From: Winogradskyella eckloniae
GTDB lineage: Bacteria > Bacteroidota > Bacteroidia > Flavobacteriales > Flavobacteriaceae
DNA: 64,000 nt
Assembly: GCF_013249045.1 (NCBI RefSeq)
Contig: NZ_JABRWP010000001.1
Location: 124,001 to 188,000 of the forward strand
Direction of reading: 5' to 3'
Positions within the stretch are counted from its first letter, which is position 1, and the number at the start of each line of letters is the position of its first letter. The position numbers were made by a program, and so were the translations under genes. The notes under the pieces were generated by a model. The model saw nothing but the letters and a program-made list of their open reading frames with translations, made no database searches and had not been told where the DNA came from. Positions 53,721 through 63,933 of this stretch are shown in pieces.

Positions 53721-55595
53721 ATGTTAGAATTAGCAGGAATAATAATACTTGGTATATTGGCGCAATGGGTAGCTTGGAAATTTAAAATTCCGGCGATTTT
53801 ACCACTTATATTAATTGGTCTTTTAGTTGGCCCAATAGCAGCAGAATTTTTAAGTGCAGATGGTACTAAATGGATAGAGCCTATTTGGAATGAAACCGAA
53901 GGTTTATTTCCTGGTGAAAGCCTCTTTTACTTTGTATCATTAGCCATTAGTATTATACTTTTTGAAGGTGGTTTAACGCTAAAACTAAACGAAATTAAAA
54001 ATGTTGGTCCTGTTATTACCAAGTTAATTACCGTTGGTTCTTTGGTTACTTTTTTTGGCGCAGCGATTGCAGCGCGTTATATTTTTGAACTTAGTTGGGA
54101 GATTTCATTCTTGTTTTCTGGTCTTATCATTGTTACAGGTCCTACAGTAATTACACCTATATTAAGAAACATACCATTAAAAAAAGATGTCTCTGCCGTT
54201 TTAAAATGGGAAGGTATTTTAATAGATCCAATTGGTGCATTAGTTGCCGTATTGGTTTTTGAATTTATTAGCGTTGATGCTGGAGGCGAATTCACTAAAA
54301 CAGCGTTAATAGAATTTGGTAAAATTGTTTTATTTGGGTCTACATTTGGCTTCACGTTTGCACATGCATTAAATTTTATTTTGAATAAAAAATGGGTCCC
54401 TCATTATTTAATGAATGTCTTTACGTTAGCAGCAGTTTTAGGCGTTTTTGTATTGTCTGACGCCTTTGCTCACGAATCTGGTTTATTGGCTGTAGTTGTT
54501 ATGGGAATGGTCTTAGGGAATTCTAATTCGCCACACTTAAAAGATATTTTATATTTCAAAGAATCTCTGAGTGTACTGCTTATTTCAATACTCTTTATAT
54601 TATTAGCTGCGAATATTAATTTTAATGAATTACTATTAATTTATAACTGGAAAACAGCGATCCTTTTCTTAGTTATTGTCTTTTTAATAAGACCAATTGG
54701 TGTGTTTTTAAGCACCATAGGATCAACATTAAAATTCAACGAAAAACTATTTATTAGTTGGGTTGGTCCTCGAGGAATTGTGGCCGCAGGTATTGCCTCA
54801 CTTTTTGGTCTTAAGTTGGCAAGTAAAGGGGTTACAGGTGCAGAATATATAACACCATTAGTATTTGTAATTGTATTAGGTACCGTTTTACTTAATGCTA
54901 CTACGGCAAGACTGTTTGCAAGATTAGTTGGTGTGTTTTTAAAGAAATCTAATGGTATCTTAATTGTTGGAGCTTCTAAAGTTTCAAGATTATTGGGTCA
55001 TTATCTAGAATCTAATGGCAGACATGTGGTGCTTATAGATAGTAATCAAAATAATATTAATAAAGCTAAAGAACTAGGCTTAGAAGCTATTAATACAAAT
55101 ATTTACTCAGATGCATTAACGGATAATATAGAACTTAACGATGTTGGTTATTTAATGGCAATTACCGGAAATTCTGATATTAATAAATACGCTATCAATA
55201 AATTTAGAAAGCAATTTGGAGAAAATGGATCGTTTAGATTAGTCACTTCAGATGAAATTAGTAATCCAGATGTCAATCCATCCGAAGGGTTATTTTCTCC
55301 TACAGATGATTACACTTCATTATTAGAGGTTACAAGAAAATATCCTTCCATACAAGAAATAGATATTGAAGATAAAGTACAGTATAAAAACCTTATAGAA
55401 ATCACCAATAAGAACAAGGATATTATTCCTTTATTTATTAAAGATGACGAAGGGGAATTACATATCATCTCTTCATTTAATAAAGACATAAAAGACATAG
55501 GAGATAAAAATAAATTGGTGTATTTGGGTAAGCCATTTGATGTAGAAAAAGTGGTGCATGAAGATGATAATTTACCTGATGCTCCTAAAGAATAA
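53721..55595 (+). CDS. Cation:proton antiporter (CPA1/NhaP type) with TrkA-N domain
   Basis: 624 aa. Twelve or so transmembrane helices in residues 1-400, including LIIVTGPTVITPILRNIP (NhaP-type TGPT motif in place of TDP) and the WVGPRGIVAAGIASL motif. A cytoplasmic Rossmann domain of the TrkA-N type follows (GILIVGASKVSRLLGHYL, from about residue 412 to 510) and a C-terminal regulatory part. Likely Na+ or K+/H+ exchange regulated by NAD(H) or nucleotide binding. Confidence 0.93.
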   Translation: MLELAGIIILGILAQWVAWKFKIPAILPLILIGLLVGPIAAEFLSADGTKWIEPIWNETEGLFPGESLFYFVSLAISIILFEGGLTLKLNEIKNVGPVITKLITVGSLVTFFGAAIAARYIFELSWEISFLFSGLIIVTGPTVITPILRNIPLKKDVSAVLKWEGILIDPIGALVAVLVFEFISVDAGGEFTKTALIEFGKIVLFGSTFGFTFAHALNFILNKKWVPHYLMNVFTLAAVLGVFVLSDAFAHESGLLAVVVMGMVLGNSNSPHLKDILYFKESLSVLLISILFILLAANINFNELLLIYNWKTAILFLVIVFLIRPIGVFLSTIGSTLKFNEKLFISWVGPRGIVAAGIASLFGLKLASKGVTGAEYITPLVFVIVLGTVLLNATTARLFARLVGVFLKKSNGILIVGASKVSRLLGHYLESNGRHVVLIDSNQNNINKAKELGLEAINTNIYSDALTDNIELNDVGYLMAITGNSDINKYAINKFRKQFGENGSFRLVTSDEISNPDVNPSEGLFSPTDDYTSLLEVTRKYPSIQEIDIEDKVQYKNLIEITNKNKDIIPLFIKDDEGELHIISSFNKDIKDIGDKNKLVYLGKPFDVEKVVHEDDNLPDAPKE

Positions 55596-55600
55596 AGCAT

Positions 55601-55631
55601 AAAAAATCCCTTTGAAAAAAGGGATTTTTTT
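55601..55631. terminator. Bidirectional rho-independent terminator
   Basis: Stem AAAAAATCCCTTT / AAAGGGATTTTTT with a GAAA tetraloop, between the convergent antiporter (+) and lepA (-). Confidence 0.92.
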
Positions 55632-55651
55632 ATAAAAGTCAATTAATTTAT

Positions 55652-57448
55652 TTAATCATTTAGCTTTAAAACAGCCATAAACGCTTGCTGAGGTATTTCT
55701 ACGTTACCAACTTGGCGCATACGCTTTTTACCTTTTTTCTGCTTTTCCAATAACTTACGTTTTCGAGAAATATCACCACCATAACATTTTGCGGTTACAT
55801 CTTTACGTAAGGCTTTTACAGTTTCTCTGGCAATAATTTTTGCGCCAATAGCAGCTTGTATAGGAATATCAAATTGCTGACGTGGAATAAGTTCTTTTAA
55901 CTTCTCACACATCTTTTTACCAATATTATGAGCATTATCTGCGTGAATTAATGCCGAAAGCGCATCTACAGGTTGTGCGTTTAATAAAACATCTAATCTT
56001 ACGAGTTTAGATACCTTCATGCCAATTGGAGAATAATCAAAAGAAGCATAACCTTTAGAAACGGTTTTTAGACGATCGTAAAAATCGAAAACTATTTCTG
56101 CTAAAGGCATTTCAAAAATTAACTCAACACGTTCTGTAGTTAAATACGTTTGGTTAACAATCATACCACGCTTTTCTATACAAAGACTCATTACGTTACC
56201 TACAAAATCTGCTTTGGTAATAATGGTAGCTTTAATAAAAGGCTCTTCAACTCTATTAACCGTTGTAGGTTCTGGTAAATCACTAGGATTATTCACTATA
56301 AAAGGAACATCTGGTTCTTTGTTGGTATAGGCATTATACGATACGTTAGGTACGGTTGTAATAACCGTCATATCAAACTCACGTTCTAAACGTTCTTGAA
56401 TAATTTCCATGTGCAGCATTCCTAAGAATCCACAACGGAATCCAAAACCTAAAGCCGCAGAACTTTCTGGTTGAAACACCAAAGACGCGTCATTTAGCTG
56501 CAATTTTTCCATAGAGTTTCTTAACTCTTCGTAATCTTCTGTATCAACAGGATAAATACCAGCAAATACCATTGGTTTTACATCCTCAAAACCTTCAACA
56601 ATATTGGTTGTTGGATTTGCAAAATCGGTAATCGTATCACCAACTTTTACTTCCTTAGCTGTTTTTATTCCTGTAATTAAGTAGCCAACATCACCAGCTT
56701 TTACACTTTGTTTAGGAACTTGGTTAAGTTTTAAAGTACCCACTTCGTCAGCAAAGTATTCTTTTCCTGTAGCAACGAATTTAATTTTTTGTCCTTTTTT
56801 AATTTCACCATTAAACACCCTAAAGTAGGTTTCAATACCTCTAAATGTGTTATAAACAGAATCAAAAATTAAAGCTTGAAGCGGTTCATCTGTATTACCT
56901 TCTGGTGCTGGTATGCGTTCTATAATTGCTTTTAAAATATCATCTACACCAAAACCTGTTTTTCCACTGGCATGAATCACTTCTTCTGGATCACAACCAA
57001 GCAGATCTACAATATCATCAGTAACTTCTTCTGGGTTTGCACTTGGTAAATCTACCTTGTTTAAAACCGGAATAATTTCTAAGTCATTTTCTAGTGCTAA
57101 GTACAAGTTAGAAATGGTTTGTGCTTGTATGCTCTGTGCCGCATCAACAATAAGTAAAGCGCCTTCACAAGCCGCAATAGATCGAGATACTTCGTATGAG
57201 AAATCAACGTGACCAGGAGTATCAATTAAGTTAAGTACATATTTTTCACCTTCAAATTCATAGTCCATTTGAATAGCGTGCGATTTTATGGTTATACCAC
57301 GTTCGCGCTCTAAGTCCATATTATCTAAAAGTTGAGCCTGTTGCTCCCTTGCTGTTACTGATCCTGTATAATCTAGTAAACGGTCTGCCAAGGTACTTTT
57401 TCCGTGGTCAATATGTGCAATAATGCAAAAGTTACGTATGTTTTTCAT
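55652..57448 (-). CDS. lepA: Elongation factor 4 (LepA) GTPase
   Basis: 598 aa, normal length. G1 [15 protein letters not shown], the [13 protein letters not shown] switch, G3 DTPGHVDF, G4 NKVDLP and G5 ASGKTG are intact. The C-terminal LepA domain ([24 protein letters not shown] split, [18 protein letters not shown]) is complete. It acts on the ribosome during elongation or initiation. Promoter element TATATTTG upstream. Confidence 0.98.
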   Translation of the reverse strand: MKNIRNFCIIAHIDHGKSTLADRLLDYTGSVTAREQQAQLLDNMDLERERGITIKSHAIQMDYEFEGEKYVLNLIDTPGHVDFSYEVSRSIAACEGALLIVDAAQSIQAQTISNLYLALENDLEIIPVLNKVDLPSANPEEVTDDIVDLLGCDPEEVIHASGKTGFGVDDILKAIIERIPAPEGNTDEPLQALIFDSVYNTFRGIETYFRVFNGEIKKGQKIKFVATGKEYFADEVGTLKLNQVPKQSVKAGDVGYLITGIKTAKEVKVGDTITDFANPTTNIVEGFEDVKPMVFAGIYPVDTEDYEELRNSMEKLQLNDASLVFQPESSAALGFGFRCGFLGMLHMEIIQERLEREFDMTVITTVPNVSYNAYTNKEPDVPFIVNNPSDLPEPTTVNRVEEPFIKATIITKADFVGNVMSLCIEKRGMIVNQTYLTTERVELIFEMPLAEIVFDFYDRLKTVSKGYASFDYSPIGMKVSKLVRLDVLLNAQPVDALSALIHADNAHNIGKKMCEKLKELIPRQQFDIPIQAAIGAKIIARETVKALRKDVTAKCYGGDISRKRKLLEKQKKGKKRMRQVGNVEIPQQAFMAVLKLND

Positions 57449-57502
57449 GTCTATTTATAAGGCAATGAACTCAGAATATAACGAGTTCTAATATGTAATT
57501 TG

Positions 57503-57510
57503 CAAATATA
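57503..57510 (-). promoter_or_regulatory. TAnnTTTG (-7) promoter element for lepA
   Basis: Minus strand reads TATATTTG, 54 bp before the lepA start codon. Confidence 0.5.
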
Positions 57511-57602
57511 ATCGATTTCTTGTGCTTTAAACTATCAATTATTACAATTAAACACTACTAATTACGGTAAAACCACATTAATATGTAAAAAACAATTAAT
57601 AT

Positions 57603-57615
57603 ATTGACGGTCAAT
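57603..57615 (+). promoter_or_regulatory. Palindrome in front of the TonB-dependent receptor gene
   Basis: ATTGACGGTCAAT is a 13-bp palindrome with a single central base, 8 bp before the start codon at 57624. A candidate operator or ribosome-access control site. Confidence 0.4.
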
Positions 57616-57623
57616 TTATTTTA

Positions 57624-60029
57624 ATGATTTATAATTTTCGTTTATTCGTTTGTTTGTTGTTTTTAGTGCCTAAATCATTACTTTGGGCACAAGAGTCTTC
57701 AATTTCAGGACAAGTAGTGGATTCTAATAGCCGTCCCATTTCTTTAGCGAATGTGGTTATCTTTAGTGAAGACGGTCAGTCTTTTTTAAAAGGAACCTCT
57801 ACCGATGATGAAGGTTTTTTTAGTATTACTAATCTTTCTACTGAAATGTATGTAGTAAAGATTAGCTTCATTGGTTTTGAAGAATTTGAACAAAAAATTA
57901 TACTTACAGGGAACTTAGATTTAGCAAAAATTCAGCTTCATGAAATTTCCGAAAGTTTAGACGAAGTTACTATTGTTGCTAAGAAACCAACCGTAACGCG
58001 TAAGCCAGATCGACTTGTTTTTAATGTAGAAAATACAGCTTTAACAGAAGGTTCTACACTTGGTGTTTTAAAAAGCACACCTGGCATTATTGTTTCTGAA
58101 GGCAGTATTAATATTAAAAGCGCACCAGCAACCGTTTTTATAAACAATAGACGTGTACAACTTACCTCTGACGAACTGATTACGTTACTAGAAAGCGCAC
58201 CTGCAAACAGTATAAAATCGGTTGAGGTCATTACAAATCCGCCAGCTAGTTATGATGCAGATTCTGGATCTGTAATTAATATAATAATGAATAAAAACCT
58301 AGTTACAGGCTATAGAGGAAGTGTATTTGCGAATTATACGCAAGGTGTTTTTCCTAGATATAATGGCGGAACAAGCCATTACTTTAAAAACAATAAAATC
58401 AATCTTAATTTAAATTATAGCTATTCTCAAAATAAAATAAATAGAGACCAAGACGATACAATTAATTATTTAGATGATTTAAACGAAATTGACCAAATTT
58501 GGAAATCTAATATCAACAGAAATACATGGTCGCAAACCCATAACTTAAACCTGAATTTTGATTACTACATTGATGATAATAATACATTAAGTCTTACAAG
58601 TACAGGATTATACACACCTTATTATAAATATATTGTAAGAAATAAAACGGATATTTTTGATGAGAATTTTGCGATGCAAAATAATTTTACTGCAGATAAT
58701 TTATCTAGAGATAATAAATACAATATTGGTACAGATTTAAATTTTAGACATAGTTTTAAAAATGGTGCAAGTCTTGTATTAAATGGTCATTATACAATTT
58801 ATGATTACACAAGAGATCAAAACGTGTTTACGCGTAATTTTGATGCCAATGACGTTTTTGAAGATAGCTCAGAATTTAATACCTATGCCAATCAAAAAAC
58901 CAATATCATTAATGGTAAAGTAGATTATAGTTTACCTATAAATGAAACATCGAGTTTAGATATTGGCGCCAAATATGCTAATGTAAATACTGAAAGTGAT
59001 ATAACCAGGTTAGATATTGTTGGAGGAACAGAGGTTTTAAATACAGATAACTCAGATGCTTTTAATTATGATGAAAATGTATTAGCAGCTTATTCAAACT
59101 ATTCAAAATCTTGGGATAAATGGGAATTAAGTGTTGGTCTTAGAGTAGAACAGAGTCATATTGAAGGTACATCTGTTACTTTAGACGAAACCAACAAGCA
59201 AGATTATTTAGATTGGTTTCCTAATGCGAGTTTATCACACCAAATATCAGAATCCGTTGGTGTTACTGCTAATTACAAACGAAGTATTACAAGGCCAAGT
59301 TACAAGGACCTAAACCCGTTTACATTCTTTTTAAATGAAAACAATGTAGTTCTTGGTAATCCTAATTTAAATCCGACGTATAGAGATTATTTTTATTTAG
59401 GAATTAACTTCTTAGAGAATTTTACGATATCAACATATTATAGTAATTACGATGGTGATATTGTAGAGTTACCACGCCAAGATAACGCTACCAACATTAT
59501 TGCGTACACACCAACCAATCTCGATAAAAAAGTAGAGTATGGGTTTGATTTAGAATATATCGCAGCACCAGCAAATAATTGGGATTTATATTTTGTGACC
59601 TCTTTTTACAATATCGCTGAAGAAGCTAGTTTTGTAGAAGGTTTTGCTGAGCAAAATCAATGGTCTAATTACAGTGTTTTATCTAACAGTTTCGCTTTCT
59701 TAGAAGATCGAAGTTTAAACGCCAGTTTAACCTTCACTTGGGTTGGTAAAAACTTACAGCAATTTCAGACTATAGAAGATAGATTAGTGTCAGAACTAAG
59801 TGTGTCTAAAACTATTTTAGATAAAAAAGGGATAATCACTTTAGCTGTGGAAGATTTCTTCAATCTTCAAGATTTTAAGTCAAGTACACGTTATTTAAAC
59901 CAATCTAGCTTTGGTAGTGTTGATACCGACAACAGATTTATTAAACTTGGTTTTAGATACAAATTTGGTAACACTAAACTATCAACGAACGAGCGCACTA
60001 CAGATGCTGAAGAACGAGAACGACTTTAA
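57624..60029 (+). CDS. TonB-dependent receptor-like outer membrane protein
   Basis: 801 aa with a signal peptide (1-22, ending LLWAQ). Residues 25-110 are a CarboxypepD-regulatory domain (SISGQVVDSNSRPISLANVV). Residues 120-225 form a plug (STLGVLKSTPGIIVSEGS, AGPs ending VEVITNPPASYDADSGS). The rest is an OMP_b-brl_3 beta-barrel with strand-like repeats and RSITRPSYKDLNPFTFF. The tail after the last strand is charged (TTDAEERERL). Substrate unknown. Convergent with the PD40 gene 3 bp apart. Confidence 0.88.
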   Translation: MIYNFRLFVCLLFLVPKSLLWAQESSISGQVVDSNSRPISLANVVIFSEDGQSFLKGTSTDDEGFFSITNLSTEMYVVKISFIGFEEFEQKIILTGNLDLAKIQLHEISESLDEVTIVAKKPTVTRKPDRLVFNVENTALTEGSTLGVLKSTPGIIVSEGSINIKSAPATVFINNRRVQLTSDELITLLESAPANSIKSVEVITNPPASYDADSGSVINIIMNKNLVTGYRGSVFANYTQGVFPRYNGGTSHYFKNNKINLNLNYSYSQNKINRDQDDTINYLDDLNEIDQIWKSNINRNTWSQTHNLNLNFDYYIDDNNTLSLTSTGLYTPYYKYIVRNKTDIFDENFAMQNNFTADNLSRDNKYNIGTDLNFRHSFKNGASLVLNGHYTIYDYTRDQNVFTRNFDANDVFEDSSEFNTYANQKTNIINGKVDYSLPINETSSLDIGAKYANVNTESDITRLDIVGGTEVLNTDNSDAFNYDENVLAAYSNYSKSWDKWELSVGLRVEQSHIEGTSVTLDETNKQDYLDWFPNASLSHQISESVGVTANYKRSITRPSYKDLNPFTFFLNENNVVLGNPNLNPTYRDYFYLGINFLENFTISTYYSNYDGDIVELPRQDNATNIIAYTPTNLDKKVEYGFDLEYIAAPANNWDLYFVTSFYNIAEEASFVEGFAEQNQWSNYSVLSNSFAFLEDRSLNASLTFTWVGKNLQQFQTIEDRLVSELSVSKTILDKKGIITLAVEDFFNLQDFKSSTRYLNQSSFGSVDTDNRFIKLGFRYKFGNTKLSTNERTTDAEERERL

Positions 60030-60032
60030 TCA

Positions 60033-61148
60033 CTAGTCTTGCCATTCTGCAATAAACAGGTTAGTATCGCGTCCACCACCATTATTTCTATTAGAAGAAA
60101 ATGCTAAATATTTACCATCGTTAGAAAACACTGGGAATGCATCAAACGTTTCGCCATGTGTTACACGTGTTAAATTCTTTCCATCAATATCTATTAAATA
60201 TAGGTTAAATGGAAAACCGCGTTCTGCTTCAAAATTAGAAGAGAATAAAACCTTATCTCCAGAAGGATGAAAAAACGGACTCCAATTGGCATTTCCTAAA
60301 TCGGTTAATTGCCTTAGCTCAGAACCATCTGCATTACAAATATATAGTTCCATTTCTGTTGGCTGAACTAAACCTTCAGCCAGTAAGTCTTTGTATTCTT
60401 TAATGTCCTCTTCAGTTTTTGGTCGAGACGAACGGAAGATTAATTTACTACCATCTGGTGAGAAAAATGCGCCTCCATCGTAACCTAATTCATGCGTTAT
60501 TTGTTTAACATCACTACCATCAATATTCATGGTGTATAATTCTAAATCGCCACTTCTTGTAGATGTAAATACAATTTTATCGCCTTTAGGAGATACTGTA
60601 GGTTCTGCATCATAACCAACCTCATCCGTTAATTGCTTTACAATATTTCCTTCTAAATCAGCAACAAAAATGTCATAGCTATCATAGATTGGCCAAATGT
60701 ATTTTCCGTCTTTTTTGAGAGGCGTATCAGGACATTCGTCTTGTTTTAAATGCGTAGAGGCATAGATAATATGTTTATTATCTGGTAAGAAATATGCACA
60801 TGTTGTTCTCCCTTTTCCGGTACTTAGCATTGGTGGTGCAATACTATCTGTAAAGGTTTCGTTAGCATTCATTAAAAACATTTGATCACAACCAACACCC
60901 CATTTTACGTTGTTAGATTGAAACACCAATTGCTTATCGTCAAAGCTCCAATACGCTTCTGCATTGTCGCCTCCATAAGTCACTTGTCTCATAGATTTGA
61001 AATGGGTTTCTTCTGGGTAGATTAATGAATCGTATTTTTTTGTAGCACCAGAAGTGGTATCTGTAGTAGCATCTTTAGCGTTAGAACGGTCATTTTTACA
61101 AGATGAAAACGTGACTAAAAGAATTAAAATAACAGTGAATCTGTTCAT
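60033..61148 (-). CDS. PD40/TolB-type beta-propeller lipoprotein
   Basis: 371 aa lipoprotein (TFSSCKNDR, Cys17). Six or so WD40-like (PD40) blades with the motif F-S-P-D-G-x-K-L-x-F, for example FSPDGSKLIFRSSR, VSPKGDKIVFTSTRSGD and FSNDGKYLAFSSNR. These resemble TolB and the propellers of prolyl oligopeptidases, but there is no catalytic domain, so a binding role is likely. Ends 3 bp from the convergent TonB receptor gene without a clear terminator. Confidence 0.9.
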   Translation of the reverse strand: MNRFTVILILLVTFSSCKNDRSNAKDATTDTTSGATKKYDSLIYPEETHFKSMRQVTYGGDNAEAYWSFDDKQLVFQSNNVKWGVGCDQMFLMNANETFTDSIAPPMLSTGKGRTTCAYFLPDNKHIIYASTHLKQDECPDTPLKKDGKYIWPIYDSYDIFVADLEGNIVKQLTDEVGYDAEPTVSPKGDKIVFTSTRSGDLELYTMNIDGSDVKQITHELGYDGGAFFSPDGSKLIFRSSRPKTEEDIKEYKDLLAEGLVQPTEMELYICNADGSELRQLTDLGNANWSPFFHPSGDKVLFSSNFEAERGFPFNLYLIDIDGKNLTRVTHGETFDAFPVFSNDGKYLAFSSNRNNGGGRDTNLFIAEWQD

Positions 61149-61299
61149 ATTGAAAGAATTATAATAAATGGCTATTAATACCTAATTTTGTGTAAAAATA
61201 AGATTTACCGATGAAATGAGCCACATTCTATTTTTGAAATTACTTTAAATATTAATGGCGAATTACATTTTACCGAAATAATTAAATAGGTGTTTTAAA

Positions 61300-62544
61300 A
61301 TGAAAAAATTAATATTATTATTCCTTTTCGCAGGCGTGTTATCTTGTAAAAACAAACCCAAAGTTGCTGAAAATAAGATTAAAGACGACGTTACTTATTT
61401 AGCTGATGATAGGCTTGAAGGTCGACAAACCGGAACCCAAGGTGAAGTTATGGCTTCAAAATATCTTACAGAACGATTTACCACAATTGGGCTAGAACCT
61501 AAAGGCACAGATGGATTTTTACAATCATTTTCGTTTAAACCAAAAACCGATCCGCATAGTGAGGTAGAATTTACAACCAATGTAGACAGCACAATTACAG
61601 GTCATAATGTTATTGGTTTTATAGATAATAAAGCGAAAACGACCATTGTAATAGGTGCGCATTACGATCATTTGGGTTTTGGAGGCGAAGGGTCTTTGTT
61701 TAGAGGCGAAGAAAAAGCGATTCATAATGGTGCTGATGATAATGCAAGTGGAGTAGCAGTAATGCTAAATTTGGCAAGCCGATTAAAAGTGAAAAACGAC
61801 CAAGCTGAAATTAAAGACAAAAACAACTATTTATTTATGGCGTTTTCAGGAGAAGAAATGGGATTATTAGGTTCTAATTATTTTTCAAAAAACCCAACGA
61901 TTGAAGCCGCATCTATTAATTATATGATTAATATGGATATGGTTGGTAGAATGAAAGCGGATAGCACTTTAGCTGTATACGGAACAGGCACTTCACCAAT
62001 GTTTAAACAAACGTTAAAAGCTAATAACGATAAATTTAAAATCGTAGAAAATGAAAGTGGCGTAGGACCAAGTGATCACACCTCTTTTTATTTAATTGAT
62101 ATTCCGGTTTTACATTTTTTTACAGGCCAACATGAAGATTATCACAAACCAGGTGATGATGCTGAAAAATTGAATTACGAAGGGATGCATCTTATTTCAG
62201 ATTATATTTATAGTATTATCTCTGATCTCGATGATAACGGCGAATTAGCCTTTAGAAAAACTAAAAATGAAAGTGAAGAAACACCGCGTTTTAAAGTCGG
62301 TTTAGGTGTTGTACCAGATTATTTGTTTGATGGGAAAGGCATGCGAATTGATGGCACAAGAGAAGAAACTCCAGCGGTAAATGCCGGACTACAAAAAGGC
62401 GATATTGTTGTTAAATTAGGCGATAGTACAGTCACAGATATGATGAGTTATATGAGAGCATTATCTGTTTTTGATAAAGGTGATGAAGCCGCAATTTCTG
62501 TGAAAAGAGGCGATAACATCATTAATACAAAAGTTGAGTTTTAG
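61300..62544 (+). CDS. M28 family aminopeptidase with C-terminal PDZ domain, lipoprotein
   Basis: 414 aa lipoprotein (AGVLSCKNK, Cys16). Two-zinc site visible: His121 in GAHYDHLG, Asp146 in GADDNASG, catalytic/ligand Glu185-Glu186 in SGEEMGLLG, Asp213 in NMDMVG, His282 in EDYHKPGDD. A PDZ domain occupies about 325-412 (FKVGLGVVPDYLFDG, NAGLQKGDIVVKLG). It likely trims peptides in the periplasm. Divergent from the PD40 gene across 151 bp. Confidence 0.94.
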   Translation: MKKLILLFLFAGVLSCKNKPKVAENKIKDDVTYLADDRLEGRQTGTQGEVMASKYLTERFTTIGLEPKGTDGFLQSFSFKPKTDPHSEVEFTTNVDSTITGHNVIGFIDNKAKTTIVIGAHYDHLGFGGEGSLFRGEEKAIHNGADDNASGVAVMLNLASRLKVKNDQAEIKDKNNYLFMAFSGEEMGLLGSNYFSKNPTIEAASINYMINMDMVGRMKADSTLAVYGTGTSPMFKQTLKANNDKFKIVENESGVGPSDHTSFYLIDIPVLHFFTGQHEDYHKPGDDAEKLNYEGMHLISDYIYSIISDLDDNGELAFRKTKNESEETPRFKVGLGVVPDYLFDGKGMRIDGTREETPAVNAGLQKGDIVVKLGDSTVTDMMSYMRALSVFDKGDEAAISVKRGDNIINTKVEF

Positions 62545-62583
62545 AGGATACCAACCTTGATTTCATAAAGAGCGCATGTAAGT

Positions 62584-63051
62584 ATGATAAAATTAGTCCG
62601 AGTTTTTTTCTATCTCATAGTAGTGTTATTTATTGGAGATGTAACGGACTTGTTTCAAACCAAACTTAGCATTTTTAAAAGTTTCATTTATTACAGCATA
62701 TTACTTTTACCAATTCCTCTTTTAATAATGGAATTAAAAGCACATTGTTCTGAACCAATTTTGAGAAAGGCCATTCCAATACTTACTATAGTTGGACTTG
62801 TATATTTAAATCCGTTAAAACTATTTTTTAATATCCAGCCATGGCAAACCCAACAGGTTATTCTTATTAATGAAAATTATGAAAATCATAAAGTAGAACT
62901 GCAATCTAAGGATGTTGGAGCATTGGGATATGCCAAACGAAAGGCAGAAGTTTTTTATTTAAGCTCCTATTTTTATATCGTACTATCAAAGTCCTACGAC
63001 GACAGAAATTTCATGGGAATTAACTGGAAAAGAATAGACTCAAAAAAATAA
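62584..63051 (+). CDS. Membrane protein of unknown function
   Basis: 155 aa with about three transmembrane helices in the first 95 residues, followed by a soluble part of about 60 residues (NENYENHKVELQSKDVGALG). No family recognised. 39 bp after the M28 gene, same strand, possibly cotranscribed. Confidence 0.7.
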   Translation: MIKLVRVFFYLIVVLFIGDVTDLFQTKLSIFKSFIYYSILLLPIPLLIMELKAHCSEPILRKAIPILTIVGLVYLNPLKLFFNIQPWQTQQVILINENYENHKVELQSKDVGALGYAKRKAEVFYLSSYFYIVLSKSYDDRNFMGINWKRIDSKK

Positions 63052-63093
63052 TGTAGATTTGTGGTTTAACAAGAAATTAAATTCCCAAACATT

Positions 63094-63687
63094 ATGAAAA
63101 AGCTTTTATCTCTATTTTGTCTTTTTACTTTATTAACAGCCTTTACTTGTGAAGATGAGCCATTAGATGATGGTATTAATTCAGGTTCAAATAATGGTGA
63201 TACTAATGTGGCTTTAATAGGATCTTGGGATTTAACGGATTTTAACGTTACATTACAAACGTCTACAGAGTTTAATGGATTAGGTATTTCCTCAGATATT
63301 GAGATTCAAAGTATAGAAGAAAATTATGTACTAACATTTACAGAAAGTAGTTTTACTACAAATGGAAGTTACACTTATGATACTGATATTATTGTAAACG
63401 ATGAACCTGCCGTTTCAGAATCATATACGTTAGAGAATGTAAGTGGTAGTGGTATTTATTCTACTAGTGGAAACGTAATGACAGTGGATGGTTCATTTTT
63501 TGAATTTGAATTTGAAGGCATGGAAGATTCTGTTTTAGAAGGCGAACAAACAGGAACATTTGCCATTTCCGCAGATGGACAAACACTAACGTTTTCTCAA
63601 GATGAAACCGTATCTCAAACCGATCCTACAACAGGTACGGTAACTACAAGTGCAACAAGCTCTACATCTGTTTGGACCAAGCAATAG
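63094..63687 (+). CDS. Exported lipocalin-like protein, unknown function
   Basis: 197 aa. Signal peptide with a Cys at residue 19 (LLTAFTCED), a possible though non-canonical lipobox followed by a Asp/Asn/Gly linker. The mature part (ALIGSWDLTDFNV, then strands to SVWTKQ) has the pattern of the lipocalin-like beta-barrels common in Bacteroidota: an opening IGSW followed by F-x-x-x-G-x-Y and T-L-x-F blocks. No binding partner can be inferred. Confidence 0.7.
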   Translation: MKKLLSLFCLFTLLTAFTCEDEPLDDGINSGSNNGDTNVALIGSWDLTDFNVTLQTSTEFNGLGISSDIEIQSIEENYVLTFTESSFTTNGSYTYDTDIIVNDEPAVSESYTLENVSGSGIYSTSGNVMTVDGSFFEFEFEGMEDSVLEGEQTGTFAISADGQTLTFSQDETVSQTDPTTGTVTTSATSSTSVWTKQ

Positions 63688-63721
63688 TGTGATTTTATTT
63701 TGTCTAGGTTGCCATATAAAC

Positions 63722-63931
63722 TTAGGTCATCATACTACCGCAAATTCCCAAACTAATAATAACATATACAGCAGCTAAAATAAATAAAACTTTAGCTGCT
63801 TTTTTATTCTTCTTAAGTACTACGAAGCCAATAATGCCAAGTAAAATTGCAGGACCAAACATAATGGCAACGATTAAAACGATTAAGCCATCTAAGTTCA
63901 TTCCTCCTGTTGCTTCTAATACTGTTGTCAT
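63722..63931 (-). CDS. Small two-TM membrane protein, unknown function
   Basis: 69 aa with two hydrophobic helices (about 13-40 and 47-66) linked by a basic loop (KKNKKAAK). It begins 2 bp after the stop of the gene entering from the right edge, so it is cotranscribed with that gene. No family recognised. Confidence 0.7.
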   Translation of the reverse strand: MTTVLEATGGMNLDGLIVLIVAIMFGPAILLGIIGFVVLKKNKKAAKVLFILAAVYVIISLGICGSMMT

Positions 63932-63933
63932 AG

